From Bdellovibrio bacteriovorus HD100 (lineage in GTDB: Bacteria; Bdellovibrionota; Bdellovibrionia; Bdellovibrionales; Bdellovibrionaceae), in assembly GCF_000196175.1 (NCBI RefSeq), contig NC_005363.1:1054001-1118000 (forward strand): a stretch of DNA of 64,000 nt, read 5' to 3'. This document shows positions 36,180-43,719 of this stretch, piece by piece. The notes under the pieces are model-generated. The model ran no database searches. It saw nothing but the letters and a program-made list of their open reading frames with translations, and was not told where the DNA came from. The position numbers and the translations under genes are program-made. Position 1 is the stretch's first letter, and every line of letters starts with the position of its first letter.

Positions 36180-38891
36180 ATGCACCAGAATGTAAACTCT
36201 GACAAACAAGCATCCAAAACAGCCGTTCCACAGAAGTTCGTCTACTTCTTTGCTGCCGGGGATTCCGAAGGCAATGCAGGCATGAAGAACATCCTGGGTG
36301 GTAAAGGCGCCAACCTGGCCGAGATGACCTCTTTGGGCATTCCGGTTCCTCCGGGCTTCACGATCTCCACTGAGATCTGCGCTCACTTCTATGAAGCCGG
36401 TGGCAAGCTGCCTGACTGGGTTCGCCCGGCGGTGCAGGAGTCCATGAACAAAGTGGAATCCAAGATTGGCAAAAAATTCGGCGATGTGAACAACCCACTT
36501 TTGGTTTCTGTTCGTTCCGGGGCTCGCGCTTCCATGCCAGGCATGATGGATACGATCCTGAATCTGGGCTTGAATGATCAGACTGTGGAAGGCTTGGCGA
36601 AGTCCTCTAACAATCCGCGCTTTGCGTGGGACTCTTACCGTCGTTTCATTCAGATGTATTCTGATGTGGTGATGGGGATGAACTCTTCACTTCTGGAAGT
36701 GACTCTGGAAGACATGAAAGAGGAAAAACACTACAAACTTGACACCGAAATGACGGTCGATGACCTGAAGCTTCTGGTGAAAAAATTCAAAGACCTGGTT
36801 CATCAGATGACCGGTCAGTCCTTCCCGGCAGATCCTTGGGAGCAGCTGTGGGGCGCGATTTCCGCGGTCTTCCATTCCTGGAACACGCCGCGTGCGATCA
36901 CTTACCGTGAATTGCATTCGATCCCGGCAGCCTGGGGTACAGCGGTGAACGTTCAGTCCATGGTCTTTGGGAACATGGGGGATGACTCTGCAACGGGTGT
37001 GGCGTTCACGCGCAATCCATCCACAGGTGAAAAAGCCTTCTACGGCGAATTCCTGATCAATGCTCAGGGCGAGGACGTGGTGGCGGGCATCCGCACCCCG
37101 CAACCGATCACCAAGATTGCCGCAGCCGCGGCGGGTGTCATGTCTTTGGAAGAAGCTCTTCCTCAGGCCTACGGTCAGTTGGTTGAAATCTATAAAAAGC
37201 TGGAAGGTCACTACCGCGACATGCAGGACATCGAGTTCACGATCGAACGCGGTGTTTTGTGGATGCTGCAAACCCGTAACGGCAAAAGAACCGCAGCGGC
37301 GGCTTTGAAAATCGCCTGTGACATGATCGATGAAAAGTTGATCACGCAGGACGAAGCGATTCTGCGTCTGGATCCTTCCTCATTGGATCAGCTTCTGCAT
37401 CCGACTTTGGATCCAAAAGCGGCAAAGACCACTTTGGCCAAAGGTTTGCCTGCGTCTCCGGGCGGGGTGAACGGCCAGATCGTCTTCACTTCTGAAGAAG
37501 CGGTCGAGTGGAGAGAGCAAGGCAAGAAAGTCATCCTGGTGCGCATTGAAACCTCTCCGGAAGACATTGCCGGCATGGTGGCAGCACAAGGTATCCTGAC
37601 AACTCGTGGTGGTATGACATCACACGCGGCCGTTGTGGCGCGTGGTATGGGTAAATGCTGTGTGGCGGGTTGTGGTGACATCGAAGTCGACTACCGCAAT
37701 GAAACCATGAAAGTGAAAGGGTACGTTCTGAAAAAGGGCGACGTGATCACTTTGGACGGCTCCACGGGTGAAGTTTATCTGGGCGAAGTTAAAACCATCG
37801 AACCGAAACTGGATGGCAACTTCGAGCGCATCATGAAAATCGCTGATGGCATTCGCAGACTGAAAGTTCGCACCAATGCCGACACGCCAAAAGACGCGCA
37901 AACGGCGCGCAACTTCGGTGCAGAAGGCATCGGCCTTTGCCGTACTGAGCACATGTTCTTCGGCGCAGACCGCATCGATGCGGTTCGTGAGATGATCATT
38001 GCTGACAACAAAATGGACCGTGAAAAAGCATTGGCGAAACTTTTGCCAATGCAGCGTGAAGACTTCTATCAGCTGTTCAAAATCATGGACGGCCTGCCAG
38101 TGACGATCCGTTTGTTGGATCCACCTCTGCATGAATTCGTTCCGCACACGGATGAAGAAACCAAGGAATTGGCAAAACGTCTGAACACGGACTATGAGCG
38201 CCTGCGCTCTAAAGTAAAATCCCTGCATGAATTCAATCCGATGCTGGGTCACCGTGGCTGTCGTCTGGCGATCACTTATCCTGAAATTTACCAGATGCAG
38301 GTTCGTGCAATCGCGGAAGCTGCGGCTCAGTTGATGGCTGAAGGCAAAACCTTGGCGCCGGAAATCATGATTCCGCTGGTGGCGACAGACAAGGAACTGG
38401 ACACTTTGCGCGGTCAGGCCGTGGCGGAAGTGAACAAGGTTCAATCTGAAAAGAACGTGAAGTTTGAATACACAGTGGGCACGATGATTGAGCTTCCAAG
38501 AGCTGCGATCACGGCGGACGCCATTGCAGAACACGCGGACTTCTTCAGTTTCGGTACGAACGATTTGACTCAGACGACTTTGGGCTTGTCCCGTGATGAC
38601 TCCGGTCGCTTCCTGGGCACTTACGTGTCTCATGGAATTCTGCCGAAAGATCCGTTCATGTCCATCGATCAGGTGGGTGTGGGTTCTTTGGTGAAAATGG
38701 GTGTGGACCTGGGCCGTCGCACGAAGCCTGACCTGAAAGTCGGCGTGTGCGGTGAGCACGGTGGGGACCCTGAATCCATCGAGTTCTTCCACAAGGTGGG
38801 GCTGGATTACGTGTCCTGCTCTCCGTTCCGTGTGCCTATCGCCAGACTGGCGGCAGCCCGCGCAGCCCTGATCGGTAAGAAAATCCACTAA
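36180..38891 (+). CDS. ppdK: Pyruvate, phosphate dikinase
   Basis: This enzyme interconverts pyruvate, ATP and phosphate with PEP, AMP and pyrophosphate. The 903-residue protein has the three PPDK domains: the N-terminal ATP-grasp part (GGKGANLAEMTSLGIPVPPGF, then SVRSGARASMPGMMDTILNLGLN), the swivelling phosphohistidine domain with GGMTSHAAVVARGMGK (catalytic His near residue 483), and the C-terminal PEP/pyruvate barrel with GIGLCRTEHMFF, ITYPEIYQMQVRAI and GVCGEHGGDP. The N-terminal 15 residues before KFVYFF are extra and Gln/Lys rich. The ATG at 36180 follows GGGGGAGA. It stands alone with a strong terminator. It can serve glycolysis or gluconeogenesis from prey-derived carbon. Confidence 0.96.
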   Translation: MHQNVNSDKQASKTAVPQKFVYFFAAGDSEGNAGMKNILGGKGANLAEMTSLGIPVPPGFTISTEICAHFYEAGGKLPDWVRPAVQESMNKVESKIGKKFGDVNNPLLVSVRSGARASMPGMMDTILNLGLNDQTVEGLAKSSNNPRFAWDSYRRFIQMYSDVVMGMNSSLLEVTLEDMKEEKHYKLDTEMTVDDLKLLVKKFKDLVHQMTGQSFPADPWEQLWGAISAVFHSWNTPRAITYRELHSIPAAWGTAVNVQSMVFGNMGDDSATGVAFTRNPSTGEKAFYGEFLINAQGEDVVAGIRTPQPITKIAAAAAGVMSLEEALPQAYGQLVEIYKKLEGHYRDMQDIEFTIERGVLWMLQTRNGKRTAAAALKIACDMIDEKLITQDEAILRLDPSSLDQLLHPTLDPKAAKTTLAKGLPASPGGVNGQIVFTSEEAVEWREQGKKVILVRIETSPEDIAGMVAAQGILTTRGGMTSHAAVVARGMGKCCVAGCGDIEVDYRNETMKVKGYVLKKGDVITLDGSTGEVYLGEVKTIEPKLDGNFERIMKIADGIRRLKVRTNADTPKDAQTARNFGAEGIGLCRTEHMFFGADRIDAVREMIIADNKMDREKALAKLLPMQREDFYQLFKIMDGLPVTIRLLDPPLHEFVPHTDEETKELAKRLNTDYERLRSKVKSLHEFNPMLGHRGCRLAITYPEIYQMQVRAIAEAAAQLMAEGKTLAPEIMIPLVATDKELDTLRGQAVAEVNKVQSEKNVKFEYTVGTMIELPRAAITADAIAEHADFFSFGTNDLTQTTLGLSRDDSGRFLGTYVSHGILPKDPFMSIDQVGVGSLVKMGVDLGRRTKPDLKVGVCGEHGGDPESIEFFHKVGLDYVSCSPFRVPIARLAAARAALIGKKIH

Positions 38892-38901
38892 GCAAAAAAC
38901 G

Positions 38902-38932
38902 AAAAAGCCCTCTGATGAAGAGGGCTTTTTTT
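38902..38932 (+). terminator. Terminator after ppdK
   Basis: AAAAAGCCCTCT, a 5-nt loop, AGAGGGCTTTTTTT. It is 10 nt past the ppdK stop and also close to the end of the minus-strand micro-gene at 38944. Confidence 0.88.
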
Positions 38933-38943
38933 GTTTCACCGGT

Positions 38944-39063
38944 TCACTTTGTAAAATAGGTGACCAGAATTCCTAACACCATGGTGGTGAAAAGAATGCG
39001 AAAAGCAATCTCACCATTGGTGGCGGATGCTTTGTATCCGACCTCTGTATTTTTGTATTGCAT
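38944..39063 (-). CDS. 39-residue single-pass membrane protein
   Basis: ATG at 39063 follows a perfect AAGGAGG with a 4-nt spacer, and the frame of 40 codons ends TGA. The product starts MQYKNTEVGYKASATNGE, polar, then one strong membrane helix AFRILFTTMVLGILVTYF, and ends TK. It is too short for usual gene callers. It lies 86 nt downstream of the PqiB-like gene on the same strand and could be a small partner of that complex, or a separate gene: a promoter might lie in the AT-rich gap. The coding evidence is the ribosome site, the clean hydrophobic segment and the absence of any other use of the space. Confidence 0.6.
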   Translation of the reverse strand: MQYKNTEVGYKASATNGEIAFRILFTTMVLGILVTYFTK

Positions 39064-39149
39064 AGGTCCTCCTTGGTAAAGACATTCTAGCGTCTTTAAT
39101 CTCAAGGATTTCTTAAATCCTGTGTGGACCAGATAAAGATTTTATAAAA

Positions 39150-40001
39150 CTACCTTTCTAATGAAGGATTCCACTTCTGCCAGTCTTTCGGGGCTGAGCC
39201 CTGCAAAGGGAACCGCGCATTGAATTTGGCGATGTCGCCAGGCGGGTCGGGTGTGAAGAACTCAATCCCGCCGTGAAGCAGAGTTTCCAGTGAATTGATT
39301 TTTAGTTCTGATTTGAACAGACCCAGTTTGGCCTGCACGCCGACCTTGCGCCAGAACTGGGTGTTGGTGCGCACCAGGCGGGCGTACTTGCTTTGCAGAT
39401 TGATCTGCACATACAGGGATTGGGCGGTCTTGCTTAAGGACACCTTCGTGACGGTGCCGACATTCATGCCACGAAAGCTGACGTTGTCTCCGGGGTTGAT
39501 GGACTCGGCGTTGTTGGTCTCAAGCCGGTAAGTGACCGTGTCTTCCAAAGGATCCTGCGTGGCGCTTTCCTGTTTGCCTTCGAACTCTTTCGTCTCGGAG
39601 CCTTCTCCTGGTTGGGCCGCTATGTAAGGGCCTCCGATTAAAGTTTCAAGGCCGGTGATGCCCTGGATGCTGACTTTGGGGGTGACGATCCAGAACTTGG
39701 CACCTTCCTGGGCGAAGCTTTTTGCGCTTTTATCCAGGCGGGCGTGCACCAGAACCTTCTTTTGGTCTTCAGACAGGGCCACTTCTGTGACTTTGCCGAC
39801 GGTCACACCGCGATAGCTCAGACGCGTTTTTTCCGCTTCGATGCTGCTGCCTTCATCAAAGGAAATGATGATCTCTGGCCCCAGCGACGTCAGATACTGT
39901 ACCAGCAGCCAGGCGGAAATCGCCACGGCAAAAGCCGGGAACAACCAGACATACCAGTGAGAACCGATCTTTTTAGCCCTCTGTTTCAGATCTTTTTCCA
40001 T
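39150..40001 (-). CDS. PqiB-like MCE protein with two MCE domains
   Basis: MCE proteins form hexameric rings or tubes that carry lipids across the periplasm. The 283-residue protein has an N-terminal membrane anchor (about residues 17-37), then two MCE domains: IIISFDEGSSIEAEKTRLSYRGVTVGKVTEVAL and YRLETNNAESINPGDNVSFRGMNVGTVTKVSL. Escherichia coli PqiB has three MCE domains and about 546 residues, so this is a short form, without the long C-terminal needle helix. The C-terminus ends in a GGIEFFTPDP motif. The ATG at 40001 follows AAAAGGACCG. It overlaps the PqiA-like gene by 29 nt. No PqiC lipoprotein gene is next to it. Confidence 0.85.
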   Translation of the reverse strand: MEKDLKQRAKKIGSHWYVWLFPAFAVAISAWLLVQYLTSLGPEIIISFDEGSSIEAEKTRLSYRGVTVGKVTEVALSEDQKKVLVHARLDKSAKSFAQEGAKFWIVTPKVSIQGITGLETLIGGPYIAAQPGEGSETKEFEGKQESATQDPLEDTVTYRLETNNAESINPGDNVSFRGMNVGTVTKVSLSKTAQSLYVQINLQSKYARLVRTNTQFWRKVGVQAKLGLFKSELKINSLETLLHGGIEFFTPDPPGDIAKFNARFPLQGSAPKDWQKWNPSLER

Positions 40002-40482
40002 CACGGTCCTTTTCGTTAAAAGCACTGCGGTCGAAGTAAGCCGAAGCCAGCATTGTAAATATCACCACCAGAGCAAATAACAGCGCTCCGGGTTTGGGTT
40101 CCACCGTGGCCCATTTTCCAAGTTTTAGAATTGCGATCATGATCGACAGCAGGAAGATGTCCAGCATGGACCAGCGGCCAATAGCCTCCACGATTCGGTA
40201 CAGATTGTCTTTCAGCCGGGGCTGACGGTCCGAGGAATCCAGTGACAGATAGAAAAGAATAATGAGTTTCAGCAGCGGGATCAGAATACTGGCCAGGAAC
40301 ACGATAATGGCGATGGGCCATGAACCCGCTTTCGCCAGCGAGACAATTCCATCCCAGATGGTCGCTGTGTTTCTGCGTCCATAAAGTTCGATGCTCATAA
40401 ATGGGAACAGGTTCGCCGGTATGTAAAGCACCAGTGCGGTAATAGAAAACGCCAGGGTCAGAGGCTGAGCTTGTGTATTCAT
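39973..40482 (-). CDS. PqiA-like membrane protein, single PqiA domain
   Basis: The 169-residue protein has four membrane helices and the PqiA domain marks: LVLYIPANLFPFMSIELYG, a GSWPIAIIVFLASILIPLLKLIILFYL block, and IGRWSMLDIFLLSIMIAILKLG. Escherichia coli PqiA and YebS have two such domains and a zinc-binding N-terminus; here only one half is present and no zinc ribbon. It should sit in the inner membrane as partner of the MCE protein encoded 29 nt inside its end. The start ATG at 40482 has a weak ribosome site. The pair is divergent from katA. Confidence 0.85.
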   Translation of the reverse strand: MNTQAQPLTLAFSITALVLYIPANLFPFMSIELYGRRNTATIWDGIVSLAKAGSWPIAIIVFLASILIPLLKLIILFYLSLDSSDRQPRLKDNLYRIVEAIGRWSMLDIFLLSIMIAILKLGKWATVEPKPGALLFALVVIFTMLASAYFDRSAFNEKDRDGKRSETEG

Positions 40483-40645
40483 TTCGTCATCTTACCCCCT
40501 TGATGCAGGCAGGATATTTGTATTTCCACAGCCAGGGAGGACCCGCAGATTTCGTCTGACATAGCTGAAAAATACAACTCACGGCGGAATATTCTTTGTC
40601 CTTATGCTTAAGGGGTCGTTCAAAATTCAAGAAAGGATGCATGAT

Positions 40646-42133
40646 ATGGCTCAATCAAAGAAGGGTTTGACCACCAGTGCTGGTGCGCCGGTTTCAGACA
40701 ATCAGAATTCGTTGACGGTGGGGCCTCGTGGGCCGTTGGTACTTCAGGATGTGGCGCTGATTGAAAAGCTCGCGCACCAAAACCGCGAGCGGGTGCCGGA
40801 AAGAACAGTGCATGCCAAGGGCTCCGGCGCTTTTGGCACGCTGACGATCAACGGAGATATTTCCAAATACACCCGCGCAAAGTTCCTTCAGCCGGGAACA
40901 AAAACAGATCTGCTGATTCGTTTTTCAACGGTTGCCGGCGAAAGGGGCGCTGCAGATGCTGAACGCGACGTGCGGGGATTTGCGCTGAAGTTTTACACCG
41001 AAGAAGGCAACTTTGATTTGGTCGGCAACAACACGCCGGTTTTTTTCGTGCGTGATCCTTATAAATTTCCCGACTTCATTCACACACAAAAACGCGATCC
41101 GCGCACCAACTTACGAAGCCCCACGGCAATGTGGGACTTCTGGTCACTAAGTCCCGAGTCCTGCCACCAGGTGACAATTCTATTCTCTGACCGTGGTTTA
41201 CCGGCGTCATATCGGCACATGCACGGATTTGGTTCGCACACCTATTCCCTGATCAATAGCAAGGAGGACCGTCACTGGGTGAAGTTCCACTTCAAAACCC
41301 AGCAAGGGATCAAAAATCTGACCAATGATGAAGGGGCAGAGCTTGTGGGGCGCACGCGCGAAAGCCATCAGGAGGATCTGTACAATTCGATCGAAGAAAA
41401 AAGCTTTCCGAAATGGCGCATGTACGTGCAGATCATGAGCGAAGAGCAGGCCAAGAAAACCTGGTACAATCCCTTTGATCTTACCAAAGTGTGGCCGCAC
41501 GGAGAGTTCCCGATGATTGAGGTGGGCACCATGGAGCTCAACCGCAATCCGACAAACTATTTTGCTGAAATAGAGCAGGCGGCTTTCAACCCGAACAACA
41601 TGGTACCGGGTGTTTCCTGGTCGCCGGACAAGATGCTGCAGTCGCGCACTTTTGCGTATGCTGATGCCCATCGCTATCGCATCGGCACTCACTACGAAAT
41701 GCTTCCTGTGAACAAACCCAAAGTGGAAGTGAACCACTATCATCTGGACGGGGCCATGCGCCTGGATGTTCCTGAATACAATCATGCCTATTATGAACCG
41801 AACTCTTTCGGGGGACCTGCTCAGCAGGAACAGTACCGGGAACCGCCATTGAAGCTGGATGATGCCACCATGGACCGGTTTGATCATCATCAGGGCAATG
41901 ATGATTACCGTCAGGCAGGGGATTTGTTCCGGTTGATGGACGCCGATAAAAAAAGGCAGCTGCTGGATAATATCGCCGAACACATGAAGCGCGGAAATGT
42001 GCCTGAAGAAATCGTACGCCGTCAGATCGAGGTCTTTATGAGGTGCGATCCTGCTTACGGTAGCGGCTTGGCCGAGCGCATGGGTGTAAAGGTTTATTCA
42101 GACAAATATGAAAGTGGCAGTGCCCATCATTAG
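40646..42133 (+). CDS. katA: Monofunctional haem catalase, small-subunit type
   Basis: Catalase disproportionates hydrogen peroxide. The 495-residue protein has the distal His in [16 protein letters not shown] (about residue 54), Asn in [18 protein letters not shown], and the proximal haem Tyr in [14 protein letters not shown]. Its size and the [19 protein letters not shown] segment fit clade 3. The ATG at 40646 lies 8 nt after GAAAGGA; the longer starts at 40604 and 40637 overlap the ribosome site or lack one. There is no signal peptide. An ankyrin gene follows after 12 nt, as in the katB-ankB pair of Pseudomonas aeruginosa, where the ankyrin protein supports catalase activity. Confidence 0.95.
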   Translation: MAQSKKGLTTSAGAPVSDNQNSLTVGPRGPLVLQDVALIEKLAHQNRERVPERTVHAKGSGAFGTLTINGDISKYTRAKFLQPGTKTDLLIRFSTVAGERGAADAERDVRGFALKFYTEEGNFDLVGNNTPVFFVRDPYKFPDFIHTQKRDPRTNLRSPTAMWDFWSLSPESCHQVTILFSDRGLPASYRHMHGFGSHTYSLINSKEDRHWVKFHFKTQQGIKNLTNDEGAELVGRTRESHQEDLYNSIEEKSFPKWRMYVQIMSEEQAKKTWYNPFDLTKVWPHGEFPMIEVGTMELNRNPTNYFAEIEQAAFNPNNMVPGVSWSPDKMLQSRTFAYADAHRYRIGTHYEMLPVNKPKVEVNHYHLDGAMRLDVPEYNHAYYEPNSFGGPAQQEQYREPPLKLDDATMDRFDHHQGNDDYRQAGDLFRLMDADKKRQLLDNIAEHMKRGNVPEEIVRRQIEVFMRCDPAYGSGLAERMGVKVYSDKYESGSAHH

Positions 42134-42145
42134 GGCGGAGGATGT

Positions 42146-42628
42146 ATGGCGACCTGGGAAGAATATAAAAAGACAATGGTGGTGGAACCGCTGATTTTTG
42201 AAGAGGCCCGCAACGGCAACTGCGAGGCCTTGAAGCAGTATCTGGATTTTGGCGGAGGTTTGGAAATTCGTAATTTCAAAGGGCACACGCTGTTGATGCT
42301 GGCTGCGTATAACAATCAGGAGGACGCCGCCGAGTTTCTGATCGAACGCGGGGCGGATGTGAACTCCACCGATGATATGGGGAACTCGGTTTTGATGGGG
42401 GTTTGTTTTAAGGGACATGCCCGTCTTGCGGAGTTGTTGCTCAGTAACGGCGCTCGCTTGGAGGACCGCAACCCCCACGGCATGACGGCTTTGGATCTGG
42501 CCAAGGTTTTCGGGCGCAAGGAAGTGGTGTCTTTATTAAGTGACCGGCCGGCTTCCTGGGCGGACCCGATGGAAGTCGCCTGCCGGCTGATTGCGCGCAA
42601 GCTGTCGCGGCCAACACCGGAAGCTTGA
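42146..42628 (+). CDS. Ankyrin-repeat protein linked to catalase
   Basis: The 160-residue cytoplasmic protein has three to four ankyrin repeats in residues 12-130: FKGHTLLMLAAYNNQEDAAEFLIERGADVN, MGNSVLMGVCFKGHARLAELLLSNGARLE and HGMTALDLAKVFGRKEVVSLL. The catalase gene ends 12 nt before, so the two are co-transcribed. It is the counterpart of AnkB in Pseudomonas aeruginosa, which there helps catalase KatB, though that one is periplasmic and this one has no signal peptide. The exact function is inferred from context. An 8-bp inverted repeat with a 19-nt loop lies behind it at 42644-42678. Confidence 0.85.
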   Translation: MATWEEYKKTMVVEPLIFEEARNGNCEALKQYLDFGGGLEIRNFKGHTLLMLAAYNNQEDAAEFLIERGADVNSTDDMGNSVLMGVCFKGHARLAELLLSNGARLEDRNPHGMTALDLAKVFGRKEVVSLLSDRPASWADPMEVACRLIARKLSRPTPEA

Positions 42629-42643
42629 TATCATATATAGAGA

Positions 42644-42678
42644 AAGCACTGCCAGATTGTGTAAACACTGTGCAGTGC
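42644..42678 (+). other. Inverted repeat after the katA-ankyrin operon
   Basis: AGCACTGC (42644-42651) and GCAGTGCT (42671-42678) can form an 8-bp stem with a 19-nt loop. There is no U-run, so it is a weak terminator at best. The rest of the gap to 42893 shows only a Cys-rich open frame at 42782-42973 that overlaps the next gene and was not accepted. Confidence 0.4.
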
Positions 42679-42893
42679 TAAGTGCCTTGTTTCATTGTGG
42701 TACGTGATGGTTTTGTAGAGACGCTTTTCAGAAAGCCAATTGTCGTCACTGTCTAACCTAAAGACAGCCTGAACTTATTCCATGATCCTTCCTGAATGCT
42801 CTAAGTGTTCGAAATTCGTTGGTGAAACGCGTGCCAGGGGTTTTTGGCCGCTGAATTGCTTTAAGGATTGGCATAGAGAAGGAAACAAATTTT

Positions 42894-43409
42894 ATGAAAT
42901 TCAAAAACTATGTTCTGACGATCTTGAAAGCCCTTGTACTGACTGCCATGACTGTAGGTTTGGCGAACTGTAGCAAGGATGACAATAACAGCGGCACCAG
43001 CAATATCTATTACTGGGGTGCTAACAACATCTGTTATCAGAATGTAAACGGGCAGGCGGTTCAAGTGAACCAGACTTACTGCTCTACGAATTCGACTTAC
43101 TCTTACAATGCTAACGGCCAGTGCATCATCACATCCACGGGTCAGCAAGTGGCGCAGTCTTACTGCACAACCAGCACGACAACCGGTCAATACGTGATGA
43201 GCGGCAACCAGTGCTACCAAGTCAGCGGCACTCAGTACATCCCAGTAAATTACACTTACTGCATGAACAACACAGGTGGTGCGACGACGTCCCAGACTTG
43301 TTCCGGTGTGTACTACTACAACAATCAACAGTACAACTGCGGTGTGACTCACAACTGTTCTGGTGTGATCATGCAAAACCAGTACGGCCAATCCGTACGC
43401 TGCCTGTAA
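42894..43409 (+). CDS. Cys-repeat lipoprotein of unknown function
   Basis: The ATG at 42894 follows GAAGGAAAC. The 171-residue product has a lipoprotein signal ending LANC (Cys26). The mature part is very rich in Asn, Gln, Tyr, Ser and Thr with no membrane part, and is built of four loose repeats of about 30 residues, each with two Cys: NICYQNVNGQAVQVNQTYC, GQCIITSTGQQVAQSYC, NQCYQVSGTQYIPVNYTYC and TCSGVYYYNNQQYNC. The spacing suggests one disulphide per repeat, giving a rigid extended stalk or a sticky surface. Such proteins look specific to Bdellovibrio and relatives; no function is known. Confidence 0.7.
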   Translation: MKFKNYVLTILKALVLTAMTVGLANCSKDDNNSGTSNIYYWGANNICYQNVNGQAVQVNQTYCSTNSTYSYNANGQCIITSTGQQVAQSYCTTSTTTGQYVMSGNQCYQVSGTQYIPVNYTYCMNNTGGATTSQTCSGVYYYNNQQYNCGVTHNCSGVIMQNQYGQSVRCL

Positions 43410-43719
43410 GATCCGCGCGAAAAATTCCTTCTTAATATCGCCATTCACGGCGCTCCGCTTACCCGGTGCGCCGTTTTGCATTTGGTGCCTGGTTGTTTTT
43501 TTCTGGCTACGGCGCATCATGCGATGGAAACTATCTAGGCAACTTTTCATGATGCAGCAGGTAAATCAGTTGTAAGTCTGCTTAAGTTTTCAGCGTTAGG
43601 CCCTCTTTTAAGAGCCTATGGTTGACATGCTTCCCAACACTCGCGAAATTCTAATGGTCTTTGGTCTAGCTAGACCAAGGGCTTGTATTTGAGGGGAAGT
43701 ACTCAAGAGGGGATATACC
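43410..43719. other. 310-bp gap before smc: weak hairpin and a perfect 18-bp palindrome
   Basis: No gene is seen. An imperfect GC-rich hairpin (GGCGCTCCGC...GGTGCGCC, about 43449-43475) followed by TTTTG could end the lipoprotein gene. TTGGTCTAGCTAGACCAA at 43661-43678 is a perfect palindrome 42 nt before the smc start, a possible operator. A TTGACA at 43622-43627 has no well-spaced -10 partner. Confidence 0.5.

Noticed and set aside
36687-37271. Long minus-strand frames inside ppdK, glyQS, smc and the motor genes
   Set aside because: They are shadows of strongly coding plus-strand genes with high codon bias; the translations are rich in His, Arg and Phe with no domain.
42782-42973. Cys-rich 63-codon frame upstream of the Cys-repeat lipoprotein
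   Set aside because: It overlaps the lipoprotein start and signal peptide by 80 nt, has no ribosome site, and its Cys pattern partly comes from the other reading frame.
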